A stretch of 64,000 nucleotides of DNA from Streptococcus anginosus (GTDB lineage: Bacteria > Bacillota > Bacilli > Lactobacillales > Streptococcaceae): positions 142,501-206,500 of the forward strand of contig NZ_CP012719.1 in assembly GCF_001697145.1 (NCBI RefSeq). The letters are read 5' to 3'. The first letter of the stretch is position 1, and every line of letters starts with the position of its first letter. The notes beneath the pieces are model-generated. The model was not told where the DNA came from and searched no databases. It saw only the letters and a program-made list of their open reading frames with translations. The position numbers were made by a program, and so were the translations under genes. Of this stretch, positions 36,996 to 48,215 are shown in pieces.

Positions 36996-38360
36996 ATCAT
37001 AGCCAAGAAAAAAGCAACATTTGTTTGTCAAAATTGTGAATATCATTCCCCCAAGTATTTAGGGCGCTGTCCTAACTGTGGGGCTTGGTCGTCCTTTGTC
37101 GAAGAGGTCGAAGTTACGGAGGTTAAGAATGCGCGTATTTCTCTGACAGGGGGAAAAAGTCGACCGATGAAGTTAGCAGAGGTGACTTCTATCAATGTCA
37201 ACCGTACCAAGACAGATATGGAAGAGTTTAACCGCGTCTTGGGCGGTGGCGTGGTGCCAGGAAGTTTAGTTCTAATCGGAGGAGACCCAGGTATTGGGAA
37301 ATCTACCCTTTTATTGCAGGTTTCGACCCAACTCTCTCACAAAGGAACGGTCTTGTATGTCAGTGGGGAAGAGTCTGCCGAGCAGATTAAGCTGCGCGCG
37401 GAACGTCTAGGCGATATTGATAGTGAGTTTTATCTCTATGCTGAGACCAATATGCAGAGTATTCGTGCTGAGATTGAAAAAATCAAACCAGATTTTTTGA
37501 TTATAGATTCCATTCAGACGATTCTATCGCCAGAAATTTCCAGCGTGCAAGGGTCGGTTTCGCAAGTGCGAGAAGTGACAGCGGAGCTGATGCAGCTGGC
37601 AAAAACCAACAATATTGCCACCTTTATCGTCGGTCATATGACGAAAGAGGGCACTCTGGCTGGACCTAGAACTTTGGAACATATGGTGGATACAGTACTT
37701 TATTTTGAGGGTGAGCGTCAACATACTTTTCGTATTTTGCGAGCGGTTAAAAACCGCTTCGGCTCTACGAATGAAATCGGTATTTTTGAAATGCAGTCAG
37801 GTGGTCTGGTTGAAGTACTCAATCCTAGCCAGGTTTTCTTAGAGGAGCGTTTAGATGGAGCGACAGGCTCTTCTATCGTGGTGACTATGGAGGGGACGCG
37901 TCCAATCCTTGCGGAAGTGCAGGCTTTGGTGACGCCGACCATGTTTGGCAATGCCAAGCGGACAACGACAGGATTGGACTTTAATCGCGCCAGTCTGATT
38001 ATGGCTGTTTTGGAAAAGCGAGCAGGGTTATTATTGCAAAATCAAGATGCCTACCTCAAGTCAGCAGGCGGTGTCAAATTAGATGAGCCAGCTATTGACT
38101 TAGCTGTTGCCGTTGCAATTGCTTCGAGTTATAAAGATTTGCCAACGAATCCACAAGAATGTTTTATTGGTGAAATCGGTCTGACGGGCGAAATCCGCCG
38201 TGTCAATCGCATTGAGCAGCGTATCAATGAAGCTGCTAAGCTGGGCTTCACCAAAGTTTACGCTCCTAAAAACTCTCTGAACGGATTGAACATTCCCGAA
38301 ACTATTGAAGTTATTGGTGTAACAACGATTGGAGAAGTATTGGAGAAGGTGTTTGGGTAA
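36996..38360 (+). CDS. radA: DNA repair protein RadA (Sms)
   Basis: A 454-residue branch-migration helicase of recombination and transformation. The four-cysteine zinc finger lies at the start ([19 protein letters not shown]), Walker A is [10 protein letters not shown], and the RadA-specific KNRFGS motif is present. The C-terminal Lon-like domain contains [20 protein letters not shown]. No ATG, GTG or TTG in frame is well placed. GAGG (36987-36990) sits 5 bp before an ATC (36996) and 8 bp before an ATA (36999), giving the usual [11 protein letters not shown] start. The next upstream standard start would lie inside dut (TTG or GTG codons, or ATG 36906). Confidence 0.92.
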   Translation: MIAKKKATFVCQNCEYHSPKYLGRCPNCGAWSSFVEEVEVTEVKNARISLTGGKSRPMKLAEVTSINVNRTKTDMEEFNRVLGGGVVPGSLVLIGGDPGIGKSTLLLQVSTQLSHKGTVLYVSGEESAEQIKLRAERLGDIDSEFYLYAETNMQSIRAEIEKIKPDFLIIDSIQTILSPEISSVQGSVSQVREVTAELMQLAKTNNIATFIVGHMTKEGTLAGPRTLEHMVDTVLYFEGERQHTFRILRAVKNRFGSTNEIGIFEMQSGGLVEVLNPSQVFLEERLDGATGSSIVVTMEGTRPILAEVQALVTPTMFGNAKRTTTGLDFNRASLIMAVLEKRAGLLLQNQDAYLKSAGGVKLDEPAIDLAVAVAIASSYKDLPTNPQECFIGEIGLTGEIRRVNRIEQRINEAAKLGFTKVYAPKNSLNGLNIPETIEVIGVTTIGEVLEKVFG

Positions 38361-38490
38361 GTTAGTGTAACTGAGCATTGAATTGATAGGTGAGCCAGAC
38401 AACGGACTCTACATTGCTAAGAAAATTCTGTAAATGATTGGAAGAATAATAAAGTTTCATCGTTTCTGTTATTTCTTTTCGACAACTATG

Positions 38491-38499
38491 TGGTATAAT
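38491..38499 (+). promoter_or_regulatory. gltX extended -10 promoter
   Basis: TGGTATAAT (38491-38499) is an extended -10 (TGn-TATAAT) with a weak -35. The 207-bp gap 38361-38567 shows nothing else recognisable; no carbonic anhydrase gene lies here, unlike in the pneumococcus. Confidence 0.6.
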
Positions 38500-38567
38500 A
38501 GTAACGTTTGAAATAAAAACAGGTTTTTCCTGTTGAAAATATAAGATAAAAATTAGGAGACATAAAA

Positions 38568-40025
38568 TTGGCGAATCAAATTCGTGTGCGTTATGCACCA
38601 AGTCCAACGGGACTGTTACACATCGGGAATGCGCGGACTGCGCTCTTTAATTATCTTTACGCTCGTCACTACGGCGGAACTTTTATCATTCGGATTGAAG
38701 ATACTGACCGTAAACGTCATGTGGAAGACGGGGAGCGTTCGCAGTTGGAAAATCTGCGTTGGTTAGGAATTGATTGGGATGAGAGTCCAGAAACGCATGA
38801 AAAATATCGCCAATCTGAACGCTTGGACATTTACCAAGGTTATATCAATGAGTTACTTGAAAAAGGCTTGGCTTACAAGTCATACGTGACGGAGGAAGAG
38901 TTGGCAACAGAGCGTGAACGTCAGGAAGCTGCTGGAGAAACACCTCGTTACATCAATGAATATCTGGGAATGTCTGAAGATGAAAAAGCAGCTTATATAG
39001 CAGAGCGTGAAGCAGCAGGCATTGTTCCAACAGTCCGTCTTGCAGTCAATGAATCTGGTATTTACAAGTGGAACGATCTTGTCAAAGGTGAGATTGAATT
39101 TGAAGGTGGCAACATCGGTGGTGATTGGGTTATCCAGAAAAAAGACGGTTATCCAACTTATAATTTTGCGGTTGTGGTGGATGACCACCTGATGAAAATT
39201 TCTCACGTTATCCGTGGAGATGACCACATTGCTAATACACCTAAGCAGCTCATGGTATATGAAGCACTTGGTTGGGAAGCGCCACAATTTGGTCACATGA
39301 CCTTGATTATCAACTCTGAAACGGGTAAGAAATTGTCCAAACGTGATACAAACACCCTTCAATTTATCGAGGATTACCGTAAGAAAGGCTACTTGCCTGA
39401 AGCTGTTTTTAACTTTATCGCTCTGCTTGGCTGGAATCCTGGCGGTGAAAATGAAATCTTCTCTCGTGAAGAATTGATCCAACTCTTTGATGAACATCGT
39501 CTCAGCAAGTCTCCGGCTGCTTTTGACCAAAAGAAATTAGACTGGATGAGCAATGAATACATTAAAAATGCGGATTTTGAAACCATTTTTGATATGGCGA
39601 AACCTTACTTGGAAGCGGCTGGTCGTTTGACTGACAAAGCTGAAAAATTAGTTGAACTTTACAAACCACAAATGAAGTCTGTAGATGAAATCGTACCGCT
39701 CACAGACCTTTTCTTTGAAGATTTTCCAGAGCTAACGGCAGAAGAAAAAGAGTTTATGGCAGGCGAAACAGTACCAACTGTTTTGAAAGCATTCAAAGAA
39801 AAATTGGAAGCTATGAGTGATGAAGACTTCAAGTCAGAAAATATCTTCCCACAAATCAAGGCAGTGCAAAAAGAAACGGGTATCAAAGGCAAAAATCTCT
39901 TTATGCCAATTCGTATCGCTGTTTCAGGCGAAATGCACGGTCCAGAATTACCAGACACCATTTACCTGCTTGGACGTGAAAAATCTATTGAGCACATCGA
40001 AAATATGTTGAAGAACATCCAATAA
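38568..40025 (+). CDS. gltX: Glutamyl-tRNA synthetase
   Basis: A 485-residue class I synthetase charging tRNA-Glu (and tRNA-Gln for later amidation, as no GlnRS is expected in streptococci). The HIGH motif is [25 protein letters not shown] appears as KLSKRD, and the GluRS signature [17 protein letters not shown] is present. The start codon is TTG at 38568, 7 bp after AGGAGA (38555-38560); the protein then begins [14 protein letters not shown] as in relatives. Followed by a terminator. Confidence 0.95.
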   Translation: MANQIRVRYAPSPTGLLHIGNARTALFNYLYARHYGGTFIIRIEDTDRKRHVEDGERSQLENLRWLGIDWDESPETHEKYRQSERLDIYQGYINELLEKGLAYKSYVTEEELATERERQEAAGETPRYINEYLGMSEDEKAAYIAEREAAGIVPTVRLAVNESGIYKWNDLVKGEIEFEGGNIGGDWVIQKKDGYPTYNFAVVVDDHLMKISHVIRGDDHIANTPKQLMVYEALGWEAPQFGHMTLIINSETGKKLSKRDTNTLQFIEDYRKKGYLPEAVFNFIALLGWNPGGENEIFSREELIQLFDEHRLSKSPAAFDQKKLDWMSNEYIKNADFETIFDMAKPYLEAAGRLTDKAEKLVELYKPQMKSVDEIVPLTDLFFEDFPELTAEEKEFMAGETVPTVLKAFKEKLEAMSDEDFKSENIFPQIKAVQKETGIKGKNLFMPIRIAVSGEMHGPELPDTIYLLGREKSIEHIENMLKNIQ

Positions 40026-40033
40026 ATTTAACG

Positions 40034-40067
40034 AAAACATCACATGTGTTAAACTTGTGGTGTTTTT
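40034..40067 (+). terminator. gltX terminator
   Basis: AAAACATCAC (40034-40043) pairs with GTGGTGTTTT (40057-40066), then T. Confidence 0.7.
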
Positions 40068-40139
40068 GCTTTTATATGATGAAATGCTTGGTTTTATGTT
40101 ATAATAACTCTTAATACTAAATCGAAATGAGGAATGTCT

Positions 40140-40838
40140 ATGTCAGCCACTAAAATGACCGCTCAGGAAATTATTCAGTTTATAGCGGATGCTAAGAAAA
40201 AGACAAATGTAAAAGTGACCTTTGAAGGAAAACTAGTGGACGAAGTGCCGGATTCTGTTGTCAAATTGGGCAATGTTCTATTTGGTGACTGGGAAGAAAT
40301 TAAACCTCTTTTGGTTAATTTAGAAGAGAATAAAACCTATGTGGTGGAGCAGGATGCTCGAAATTCTGCCGTGCCGCTGTTAGACAAGCGTGAGGTCAAT
40401 GCTCGGATTGAGCCAGGAGCTATTATCCGCGACCAGGTGGAAATCGGTGATAATGCCGTGATTATGATGGGAGCCGTTATCAATATCGGAGCTGAAATTG
40501 GTGCTGGAACGATGATTGATATGGGAGCCGTTTTAGGTGGTCGAGCTATTGTTGGAAAAAACAGTCATGTGGGTGCTGGGGCTGTTCTTGCCGGTGTTAT
40601 TGAGCCAGCCAGTGCTGAGCCAGTTCGCGTGGGAGATAATGTTTTGATTGGAGCCAATGCTGTCGTTATTGAAGGAGTGCAGATTGGCAATGGTTCTGTC
40701 GTCGCTGCAGGGGCTATTGTGACGACGGATGTGCCAGAAAATGTTGTTGTAGCTGGTGTGCCAGCGCGTGTGATTAAGAAAATTGATGAACAAACCCAGC
40801 AGAAAACAGCATTGGAAGACGCTCTTCGGACACTTTAA
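40140..40838 (+). CDS. dapH: Tetrahydrodipicolinate N-acetyltransferase
   Basis: A 232-residue acetyltransferase of lysine/diaminopimelate synthesis (acetylase branch). After an N-terminal alpha/beta part (to about 80), a left-handed beta-helix of hexapeptide repeats runs from about 85 to 200 ([40 protein letters not shown]). Start 40140 is chosen over ATG 40134 because GAGG (40129-40132) is then 7 bp away, and length equals the family's (about 232). TATAAT lies at 40100-40105. dapL starts 12 bp after its stop, so they form an operon. Confidence 0.93.
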   Translation: MSATKMTAQEIIQFIADAKKKTNVKVTFEGKLVDEVPDSVVKLGNVLFGDWEEIKPLLVNLEENKTYVVEQDARNSAVPLLDKREVNARIEPGAIIRDQVEIGDNAVIMMGAVINIGAEIGAGTMIDMGAVLGGRAIVGKNSHVGAGAVLAGVIEPASAEPVRVGDNVLIGANAVVIEGVQIGNGSVVAAGAIVTTDVPENVVVAGVPARVIKKIDEQTQQKTALEDALRTL

Positions 40839-40850
40839 AGAGGGAAATGT

Positions 40851-41981
40851 ATGATTGATTATCAAAAAATTCGCCGAGACTTGCATCAAATTCCGGAAAT
40901 TGGGCTGGAAGAGTATAAGACTCATGCCTATCTGATGAGAATAATTGATGAGTTGATTGCTGGCTTGGATTTTGTTGAGATTCGGACCTGGCGTACGGGA
41001 ATTTTAGTCTTTGTCAAAGGCAGTACACCTGTTAAGACGATTGGCTGGCGGACAGATATTGACGGCTTGCCGATTGTTGAGGAGACAGGGTTTGCCTTTG
41101 CTAGTCAACATGAGGGACATATGCATGCCTGTGGGCATGATATGCACATGACAATCGCTCTGGGTTTGTTGGAGAAATTAACTACTGAGCAGCCTAAGAA
41201 TAATCTACTTTTTCTTTTCCAGCCAGCTGAGGAAAATGAAGCTGGGGGTATGCTGATGTATGAAGATGGAGCCTTTGGCGATTGGTTGCCAGATGAATTT
41301 TATGGGCTTCATGTGCGACCTGACCTCAAGGTAGGAGATATTGCTACGAATACTAGTACACTTTTTGCAGGGACTTGTGAAGTTAAATTAACTTTTAAGG
41401 GCAAGGGTGGTCATGCTGCATTTCCACATAATGCTAATGATGCTTTGGTAGCAGCTAGCTATTTTATCACTCAGGTTCAGACCATTGTGAGTCGCAATGT
41501 AGATCCGATTGAAGGAGCTGTCGTTACCTTTGGTGAATTCCATGCTGGAACAACGAATAATGTGATTGCTGAAACTGCCTTTCTGCACGGAACCATTCGA
41601 ACATTGACGCAGGAGATGAATTTGCTCACTCAAAAACGCCTGCGGGAAATCGCTGAAGGAGTAGCCCAGTCTTTTGGTGTAGAGCTTGATTTGGAGCTGA
41701 AACAAGGTGGTTATCTTCCTGTGGAAAATCATCCTGAATTAGCTGCTCAATGTATGAACTTTTTCCAAAAAGAGAGTGACGTGCACATGATTGATATTTC
41801 ACCCGCAATGACCGGTGAGGACTTTGGTTATCTGCTCAGTAAAGTCAAGGGTGTGATGTTCTGGTTGGGGATTGATAGTCCTTATGCACTTCATCATCCT
41901 AAAATGGCGCCAGATGAAGCAGCCTTGCCTTTTGCTATTGAAAAATTTGGGAAGTTTTTAAGTTCAAAAGTTAATGAATGA
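40851..41981 (+). CDS. dapL: N-acetyldiaminopimelate deacetylase (M20 family)
   Basis: A 376-residue metallo-amidohydrolase that removes the acetyl group from N-acetyl-LL-diaminopimelate. Metal-site motifs include [40 protein letters not shown] and the last His in [14 protein letters not shown]. The dimerisation insert carries [20 protein letters not shown]. Its pairing with dapH identifies it against other M20 aminoacylases. RBS AGAGGGAAA precedes ATG. Confidence 0.92.
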   Translation: MIDYQKIRRDLHQIPEIGLEEYKTHAYLMRIIDELIAGLDFVEIRTWRTGILVFVKGSTPVKTIGWRTDIDGLPIVEETGFAFASQHEGHMHACGHDMHMTIALGLLEKLTTEQPKNNLLFLFQPAEENEAGGMLMYEDGAFGDWLPDEFYGLHVRPDLKVGDIATNTSTLFAGTCEVKLTFKGKGGHAAFPHNANDALVAASYFITQVQTIVSRNVDPIEGAVVTFGEFHAGTTNNVIAETAFLHGTIRTLTQEMNLLTQKRLREIAEGVAQSFGVELDLELKQGGYLPVENHPELAAQCMNFFQKESDVHMIDISPAMTGEDFGYLLSKVKGVMFWLGIDSPYALHHPKMAPDEAALPFAIEKFGKFLSSKVNE

Positions 41982-42025
41982 TGGGCTGGGAATGTTGATA
42001 ATGTTTCTGATTGAGGAGAAGATAA

Positions 42026-42553
42026 ATGAAGGCAGATTTGCGCAAAACTATAGTCAGAAAAATGAAAGAGCAGGAATTGATAGTAAAACAGCAGAGAGAT
42101 GCTTTGCTCACTCAGTACTTGCTGGAATCTTCTACTTATCAACAAGCTAGAACAGTTGCGGTTTATTTATCTTTGCCACACGAGTTTGACACAGGTCTTT
42201 TCATCAGGCAGGCTCAAGCAGATGGCAAGCGGGTTTTGGTCCCTAAGACTTATCCCCAAGGGCGCATGACTTTTGTAGATTATAATCCAAATGACTTGGA
42301 ATTGACTGTTTTTGGTATCTGGGAACCAAGAAGTGAACGAGCGGTGGAAAAATCTCATATTGATTTGATTCATGTTCCAGGTGTTGCTTTTAACAAAAAA
42401 GGCTATCGTATTGGCTATGGAGGCGGCTATTATGACCGCTATTTGGCTGATTTTAAAGGGATGACAGTCAGTACAATTTATCCTTACCAGTTAGTTGATT
42501 TTCAACCAGATAATTATGATATTCCCGTTCAGGAGGTATTGATTTGTGAATAA
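42026..42553 (+). CDS. fthC: 5-formyltetrahydrofolate cyclo-ligase
   Basis: A 175-residue enzyme that converts 5-formyl-THF to 5,10-methenyl-THF with ATP. N-terminal basic helix KADLRKTIVRKMKEQ, and the family signature PGVAFNKKGYRIGYGGGYYDRYL near residues 120-143. The C-terminus overlaps the start of the rhomboid gene by 8 bp, an arrangement common in streptococci and Bacilli. Confidence 0.93.
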   Translation: MKADLRKTIVRKMKEQELIVKQQRDALLTQYLLESSTYQQARTVAVYLSLPHEFDTGLFIRQAQADGKRVLVPKTYPQGRMTFVDYNPNDLELTVFGIWEPRSERAVEKSHIDLIHVPGVAFNKKGYRIGYGGGYYDRYLADFKGMTVSTIYPYQLVDFQPDNYDIPVQEVLICE

Positions 42554-43226
42554 AATTTATGATAAACGTTATCCAGTGACGAGCTTATTATTGCTTATCA
42601 CGACAGGAGTTTTCTTAGCAATGTTTCTGTTGCGTGGCTTTAATTATGCTAGTACCCAAACGATTTACGAATTTGGAGCGATGAATGGTCGAACGATTCA
42701 ATATTTCCCAAGCCAGATCTGGCGCTTAGTATCGGCGATTTTTGTTCATATCGGCTTGGAGCATTTTGTGATGAATATGATTACGCTGTATTTTCTCGGG
42801 CGGCAAGCCGAGGACATTTTTGGCTCGTGGAATTTTCTGTTTCTTTACTTGATGTCTGGCATTTTAGGAAATGTATTTGTCTTCTTTTTCACTCCAAATG
42901 TTGTGGCGGCAGGTGCCTCTACATCTTTGTTTGGGATTTTTGGCGCTATTATTACTTTGCGCTATGCAGTTCGCAATCCCTATATTCAGCAACTCGGTCA
43001 GTCATACCTAGTTCTTCTAGTTATGAACTTGGTGTTGAGCTTGACACCGGGAATTAGTCTGGCAGGTCACTTAGGTGGTGCAGTCGGGGGCGCTTTGTGT
43101 GCGGTTATTTTTCCAGTTCGAGGGGAAAGAAGAGCTTATCAAGTGGGGCAACGGTTATTGGCGTTGATTGCTTATGTTGTTTTAGCTTTGGGAATGATTT
43201 GGTTAGCTTTTAATCGAAGCATATAA
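42546..43226 (+). CDS. gluP: Rhomboid intramembrane serine protease
   Basis: A 226-residue protein with six membrane segments. Conserved loop-1 WRLVSAIFVHIGLEHFVMNM with rhomboid WR and HxxxN features; catalytic Ser in AAGASTSLFGIFGA (segment 4) and catalytic His in LAGHLGGAVGG (segment 6). It cleaves substrates within the membrane; bacterial substrates are mostly unknown. The start is GTG 42546 inside the cyclo-ligase gene. Confidence 0.92.
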   Translation: MNKIYDKRYPVTSLLLLITTGVFLAMFLLRGFNYASTQTIYEFGAMNGRTIQYFPSQIWRLVSAIFVHIGLEHFVMNMITLYFLGRQAEDIFGSWNFLFLYLMSGILGNVFVFFFTPNVVAAGASTSLFGIFGAIITLRYAVRNPYIQQLGQSYLVLLVMNLVLSLTPGISLAGHLGGAVGGALCAVIFPVRGERRAYQVGQRLLALIAYVVLALGMIWLAFNRSI

Positions 43227-43282
43227 AAAGAGGTTAGATAGACTGCTGTATCTCGCAGCAATCTGTTTTCACCTCTTTTTGC
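43225..43282. terminator. Bidirectional terminator after the rhomboid gene
   Basis: AAAAAGAGGT (43225-43234) pairs with ACCTCTTTTT (43271-43280), with an inner CTGC/GCAG pair. It lies between convergent genes. Confidence 0.75.
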
Positions 43283-43283
43283 T

Positions 43284-44120
43284 TTATATTTGTTGACCAA
43301 CTAAAATCTTTGCAGCAATCGTGATGTCAGTTAATGGTGACCAATCTATTTTATCAATGTCAATATTAAAAAGAAGCGGTGTCATGTGAAGAAGTGCCGC
43401 TTTCTCATTTTCTCTCAAGCTGAAAGTGGCTGCAACGTCATAAGAATTCGTAATGGTAAAGGCTTCTTCAAAATGCTCAATGATTTTGTGATTGGAATAA
43501 TTTGTGTTTGTTAATTGCTCGGCAACGATACTACGAATTTCTTGCAAGTGTTGGCTGCTAGGAATAACCTTAATGAGCAGGCCGTTTTTCCGCAAGACGC
43601 GCTGAAATTCTTGGTAATTGGCGGGAGAGAAGATGTCTAAAATCACATTCATGCTAGCATCTTGAATAGGGATGTGCGCCAGATCTCCAACAAACCAACT
43701 TACCGTCAGGCTGTGGTCACTTTTGGCTGCTAGTTGAATAGACTCTTTTGATAAATCGAATGCATAGATATGTTTAGCTGGCAATTGTGCTTGCAAATTT
43801 CGAGCATAATAGCCTTCTCCGCAGCCAATGTCCAGCAGATTGTCGTGTTGTGATAAAGATGATAAAATTTCTAGTAATTTCTTCAAAATTGGCTGGTAAA
43901 ATCCTGCTTCGAGAATCAATTGTCGATTTTGAAAGTTGGATTTATCGTAGTCTTTTGATTGCTTCACCTGTGGAGCCAAGTTGACATAGCCAAACTTTGC
44001 CAAGTCGAAGGAATGCTTATTTTTGCATTTGAGACTATTTTCTGATAAAAACAAGGCTTGCTGACAAAAAGGGCAAGAAAAAAGCTTAGCTGTTTCAAAG
44101 CGTTTAAGTTTGGGTTTCAT
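43284..44120 (-). CDS. rlmA(II): 23S rRNA (guanine-N1) methyltransferase RlmA(II)
   Basis: A 278-residue SAM methyltransferase. An N-terminal zinc ribbon (FSCPFCQQALFLSENSLKCK, NKH) is followed by the Rossmann domain with LLDIGCGEGYYARNL (SAM motif I, about residues 95-110) and the DIFSPANYQEFQRVLRKNG region. RlmA(II)/TlrB modifies G748 in hairpin 35 of 23S rRNA, which affects tylosin and telithromycin binding. Gram-positive members are the (II) type, hence the symbol; G745-type activity is not expected. Confidence 0.88.
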   Translation of the reverse strand: MKPKLKRFETAKLFSCPFCQQALFLSENSLKCKNKHSFDLAKFGYVNLAPQVKQSKDYDKSNFQNRQLILEAGFYQPILKKLLEILSSLSQHDNLLDIGCGEGYYARNLQAQLPAKHIYAFDLSKESIQLAAKSDHSLTVSWFVGDLAHIPIQDASMNVILDIFSPANYQEFQRVLRKNGLLIKVIPSSQHLQEIRSIVAEQLTNTNYSNHKIIEHFEEAFTITNSYDVAATFSLRENEKAALLHMTPLLFNIDIDKIDWSPLTDITIAAKILVGQQI

Positions 44121-44275
44121 GCGTTTTCTCTTTCATCAATTTCTGTGTCTAGTGTAACATGTGAGAAATGCTTTGACAAGTAGATAAAGAAAGGGAATTT
44201 TAAAATGAACCACACTTTTAAAGCGGTTGGAGCTAAAACAAGCACTATGACAATATGCTTTTTGCTAGTGAGAAT

Positions 44276-44308
44276 GAAAAGAAGCTGGAGCGAAAAGTCT
44301 CCAGCTTC
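44276..44308 (-). terminator. tyrS terminator
   Basis: A perfect 10-bp stem (GAAGCTGGAG 44281-44290 with CTCCAGCTTC 44299-44308) is followed by T residues on the minus strand. 44121-44275 shows no gene. Confidence 0.75.
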
Positions 44309-44364
44309 AAAGTATATAGCGCAATAAACCAACGATGTAGTAGTTGATTGCTCTCTTTCCTATT

Positions 44365-45621
44365 TTAGTAAGTCAAAACAAAATATTTTTTCTTACCACG
44401 ACGAATAACAGTTAGTTCGTTTTCTAATTTGTCAGCGTCCGTTAATCTGTAGTCAAGGTCTTGAATGCGTTCACCATTGATATAAATAGCGCCGTTTTGG
44501 ACATCTTCACGCGCTTGGCGTTTAGAGTTGACAACGCCAGCCGTTACCAAAAGTTCTACGATATTGAGATTATCATCTGCTTTCACTTGATAATTTGGCA
44601 CACCACGGAGACCTTGTTTCAGCTCTTTGACAGAAAGATTTTTGATATTTCCGGCAAAAAGCTGCTCGGTAATATTGAGTGCTTCTTTGTAGGCTTTTTC
44701 ACCGTGCACGAGTGTAACGACTTCTCGCGCTAAGATTTTTTGTGCCAAACGTTCATGTGGAGCTGCTTCAAATTGTTTTCTGATTTCTTCGATTTCATCA
44801 AGCGGAAGAAGGGTGAAAATTTTAAGGAAACGAACGGCATCAGCGTCCATGACATTCATCCAGAATTGGTACATTTCGTAAGGACTGGTCTTATCAGCAT
44901 TGAGCCATACAGCGTTGCCTTCTGACTTTCCAAATTTCTTACCGGTTGCATCTGTGATAAGGGGCACTGTAATAACGTGAGCTGTTTTGTCTGCCTTTCG
45001 ACGAAGCAATTCTGTACCAGCAGTCATATTGCCCCATTGGTCAGAACCACCGATTTGTAAAGTGACACCGTATTGCCGATTTAGCTCAAAAAAGTCATAG
45101 CCTTGCATGATTTGGTAAGCGAATTCTGTATAAGAAATCCCTGTTTCAATTCGTTTTTTTACGGACTCTTTACTCATCATGTAGTTGACGGTGAAATATT
45201 TTCCAACATCGCGTAGAAAATCAATAAAGCTAATATCGGAGAACCAGTCGTAGTTGTTGACCATTTCAGCCTTGTTATCGCCATTTTCAAAATCAAGAAA
45301 ACGAGATACTTGCGCTTGAATGCTTCGTACCCAGCCCTCAACGGTGTCTTTTGTTTGTAAACTCCGCTCTGTATCTTTAAATGATGGGTCGCCAATTAAG
45401 CCAGTTGCACCGCCGACGAGAGCGTAGGGTTTGTGACCTGCCAACTGTAAATGTTTCATGACAAGGATTGGTACAAGATGACCGAGGTGCAGGCTGTCAG
45501 CTGTTGGATCGTAGCCAGAATAAAAACTAACATTTCCTTCCGCTAAGGCTTTGCGCAACGCGTCTTCGTCAGTTGTCTGAAAAACTAAACCACGTTCTTT
45601 TAGCTCATCAAAAATGTGCAT
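44365..45621 (-). CDS. tyrS: Tyrosyl-tRNA synthetase
   Basis: A 418-residue class I synthetase. HIGH-like [16 protein letters not shown], tyrosine pocket [24 protein letters not shown], and KMSKS-like KKFGKSEG are visible. The C-terminal S4 RNA-binding domain begins near [21 protein letters not shown]. It is divergent from pbp1b. The 182-bp 5' gap is too short for a full T-box plus promoter, and no T-box signature is seen. Confidence 0.95.
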   Translation of the reverse strand: MHIFDELKERGLVFQTTDEDALRKALAEGNVSFYSGYDPTADSLHLGHLVPILVMKHLQLAGHKPYALVGGATGLIGDPSFKDTERSLQTKDTVEGWVRSIQAQVSRFLDFENGDNKAEMVNNYDWFSDISFIDFLRDVGKYFTVNYMMSKESVKKRIETGISYTEFAYQIMQGYDFFELNRQYGVTLQIGGSDQWGNMTAGTELLRRKADKTAHVITVPLITDATGKKFGKSEGNAVWLNADKTSPYEMYQFWMNVMDADAVRFLKIFTLLPLDEIEEIRKQFEAAPHERLAQKILAREVVTLVHGEKAYKEALNITEQLFAGNIKNLSVKELKQGLRGVPNYQVKADDNLNIVELLVTAGVVNSKRQAREDVQNGAIYINGERIQDLDYRLTDADKLENELTVIRRGKKKYFVLTY

Positions 45622-45747
45622 ATCTGTCTCTCCTTTATAAAATTTCTAGTTATTGTAACATTGTATCACAAACAGCCATTAGAATGTAGTGAAATTGCAA
45701 AAATAATTTAAAAAAACAATGATTCCAGCCAAGGATTGCCTTTCCTG

Positions 45748-45777
45748 TTGTCAGAAGTTTCATAAATTTGCTATAAT
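45748..45777 (+). promoter_or_regulatory. pbp1b promoter
   Basis: TTGTCA (45748-45753), 18-bp spacer, TATAAT (45772-45777), 26 bp before the ATG. Confidence 0.6.
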
Positions 45778-45803
45778 AGGCAGAGAAAGTTCAAGGAGAA
45801 AGA

Positions 45804-48143
45804 ATGAGTAAACAAGTTTTTGAAAAGATGAAACGATTGTTTGAGAAATTTTTTCAAACGAATCGTCCTAGCAAAAATGAAAAAGAAAGCTGGACACTTT
45901 GGAGTGTTGGCGGGACTGTCCTTCGTACTCTAAAGTTATTGTCAAATGTCTTTTTTGTGCTTGTTTTTTTAGGTTGCTTGTTTGGTGGAGGTATTGCATT
46001 AGGTTATGGTGCTAGAATCTTTAACAACGTTGAAACTCCTAAAAAAGAAGAGCTCATTAAAAAAATTCAAGATATTTCAACTATTTCTGAATTAAAATAT
46101 GCTGACGGCAGCTCCATTTCAGCCATTGATAGTGATTTATTGCGAGTGCCAATTAAGAGTAAAGATATTTCTGACAATGTGAAAAAAGCGGTCATTGCGA
46201 CAGAAGATGAGAATTTTAGGAAGCACAATGGGGTTGTCACAAAAGCTGTTTTGCGGGCGACGCTAGGCTCTGTTGTAGGGATTGGTTCCTCAAGTGGAGG
46301 TTCTACCTTAACTCAACAGTTAATCAAGCAACAAGTTGTCGGCGATGCTCCAACCTTTAGTCGTAAAGCATCAGAAATCATTGATGCGCTGGCTTTAGAA
46401 CGCTACATGAGCAAAGACGATATTTTAACGACTTATTTGAATGTGGCACCGTTTGGGAGAAATAACAAAGGGCAAAATATTGCTGGTGTGGAAGAAGCGG
46501 CACAAGGAATTTTTGGAGTTCCTGCCAGCAAATTGACAATTCCTCAAGCAGCTTTTATTGCTGGTTTACCACAAAGTCCAATTGTTTACTCTCCTTATGC
46601 AGCTGACGGTAGCCTGAAAAGTGCTAAAGATATGACTTTTGGTCTCAATCGTGCGAAAAATGTTATTTACAATATGTACCGGACAGGTGCGATTAGTAAA
46701 GACGAGTACCAATTGTATAAAGATTATGATTTAAAACGAGACTTTTTACCAAGTGATACGACTTCGGCAAGAACACATGACTATCTATATTACGTTGCTA
46801 TGAAAGAAGCTCAAAAAGCAATGTATGATTACTTAATCAAACGTGACAATGTTTCACAGCAAGAGTTGAAAAATGATGCAACGGTGAAAGCCTACAGAGA
46901 ACTAGCTACGAAAGAGTTGAGCGAAGGCGGCTATACTGTCACCACAACCATTAATAAGAATGTGCATAATGCAATGCAAAATGCAATAGCTAATTTTGGT
47001 AGTGTCTTAGATGATGGAACAGGTGCAGTCGAAGCAGGAAATGTCCTCATGGATAATCGTACAGGAGCTATTTTGGGGTTTGTGGGAGGACGTGATTATG
47101 CTTCTAACCAGAACAACCATGCATTTGATACAGAGCGCTCACCAGGTTCAACCATTAAGCCGATTTTAGCCTATGGTATTGCCATAGACCAAGGGCTTAT
47201 GGGAAGTGCCAGCATGTTGTCTAACTACCCTGCAAATTTCTCTAGCGGCGAACCCATTATGCACGTAGATAGCCGTGGTACAGCCATGATGGATTTGCAG
47301 GAGGCTTTAAATACTTCTTGGAACATTCCAGCTTATTGGACTTATAAATTGCTTCGTGACAAAGGAGTTAATGTCCAAGGGTACATGGAGAAAATGGGCT
47401 ATCAAATTGAAAATTACGATATTGAAAGTCTGCCAATGGGAGGAGGTGTTGAAGTATCTGTCGCCCAACACACCAATGGTTTCCAAACTTTAGCCAATAA
47501 TGGGGCATACCAAGAGCGCTATATGATTGAAAAGATTACGACAAAAAACGGGAAAGTTGTCTATGAACACAAAGCAAAACCTGTTCAGGTTTATTCTAAG
47601 GCAACAGCGACGATTATGCAAAGTCTTATGCGTGGGGTATTGAGTTCGGGTGCTACGACGACCTTCAAATCTCGTTTAACGCAGATCAATAGCGGTTTAG
47701 CTAGTGCTGATTGGATTGGAAAAACGGGTACGACTAACAGCAATGGTGACATGTGGCTCATGGTATCCACTCCTAAATTAACGTTGGGTGGCTGGATTGG
47801 TCATGACAATAATGTTTCAATGGCACCTTTGACGGGTTACAACAACAATGCTCAGTATATGGCTCAACTAGTAAATGCAATTTATCAAGCCGACCCAAGT
47901 CTCTGGGGAGTTGGTGACAAGTTCAATCTAGATTCTAGTGTCATTAAGTCCAATGTTCTTAAAGCAACGGGTGAACGAGCTGGCACAGTAACAGTCAATG
48001 GTCGCAGTATGAATCTGGCCGGACAGACAGTTACTAGCTATTGGGCAAAAAACGGTGCTCCGATGACCACCTATAAATTTGGAATCGGTGGTACAGATAG
48101 TGATTATCAAAAAGCTTGGGTAGCACTTTTAGGCGGACGCTAA
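45804..48143 (+). CDS. pbp1b: Class A penicillin-binding protein 1b
   Basis: A 779-residue bifunctional peptidoglycan synthase. Cytoplasmic basic N-terminus to about 45, one membrane helix (about 46-75). The GT51 glycosyltransferase domain has its catalytic Glu in [16 protein letters not shown] and [12 protein letters not shown]. The transpeptidase domain has SPGSTIKP (SxxK), SWN and [12 protein letters not shown]. Length and order match streptococcal Pbp1b. It polymerises glycan strands and cross-links peptides outside the membrane. It lies directly before rpoB, as in other streptococci. Confidence 0.95.
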   Translation: MSKQVFEKMKRLFEKFFQTNRPSKNEKESWTLWSVGGTVLRTLKLLSNVFFVLVFLGCLFGGGIALGYGARIFNNVETPKKEELIKKIQDISTISELKYADGSSISAIDSDLLRVPIKSKDISDNVKKAVIATEDENFRKHNGVVTKAVLRATLGSVVGIGSSSGGSTLTQQLIKQQVVGDAPTFSRKASEIIDALALERYMSKDDILTTYLNVAPFGRNNKGQNIAGVEEAAQGIFGVPASKLTIPQAAFIAGLPQSPIVYSPYAADGSLKSAKDMTFGLNRAKNVIYNMYRTGAISKDEYQLYKDYDLKRDFLPSDTTSARTHDYLYYVAMKEAQKAMYDYLIKRDNVSQQELKNDATVKAYRELATKELSEGGYTVTTTINKNVHNAMQNAIANFGSVLDDGTGAVEAGNVLMDNRTGAILGFVGGRDYASNQNNHAFDTERSPGSTIKPILAYGIAIDQGLMGSASMLSNYPANFSSGEPIMHVDSRGTAMMDLQEALNTSWNIPAYWTYKLLRDKGVNVQGYMEKMGYQIENYDIESLPMGGGVEVSVAQHTNGFQTLANNGAYQERYMIEKITTKNGKVVYEHKAKPVQVYSKATATIMQSLMRGVLSSGATTTFKSRLTQINSGLASADWIGKTGTTNSNGDMWLMVSTPKLTLGGWIGHDNNVSMAPLTGYNNNAQYMAQLVNAIYQADPSLWGVGDKFNLDSSVIKSNVLKATGERAGTVTVNGRSMNLAGQTVTSYWAKNGAPMTTYKFGIGGTDSDYQKAWVALLGGR

Positions 48144-48180
48144 ATAAAGGTAAATAAAAACACTTTCATAAGTAAAAAAC

Positions 48181-48209
48181 TTGAAAAGCAGAGTTAAATA
48201 AGGTATAAT
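48181..48209 (+). promoter_or_regulatory. Strong promoter in the pbp1b-rpoB gap
   Basis: TTGAAA (48181-48186), 17-bp spacer, TATAAT (48204-48209). The expected RNA start is near 48216, 225 nt before the rpoB start codon. Confidence 0.75.
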
Positions 48210-48215
48210 ATTACT

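Noticed and set aside
44117..44332. 71-codon minus-strand open frame between tyrS and rlmA
   Set aside because: It runs through the tyrS terminator, has no ribosome site and no recognisable features.
45622..45803. T-box riboswitch before tyrS
   Set aside because: The gap is short and shared with the pbp1b promoter; no specifier loop or T-box sequence is visible.
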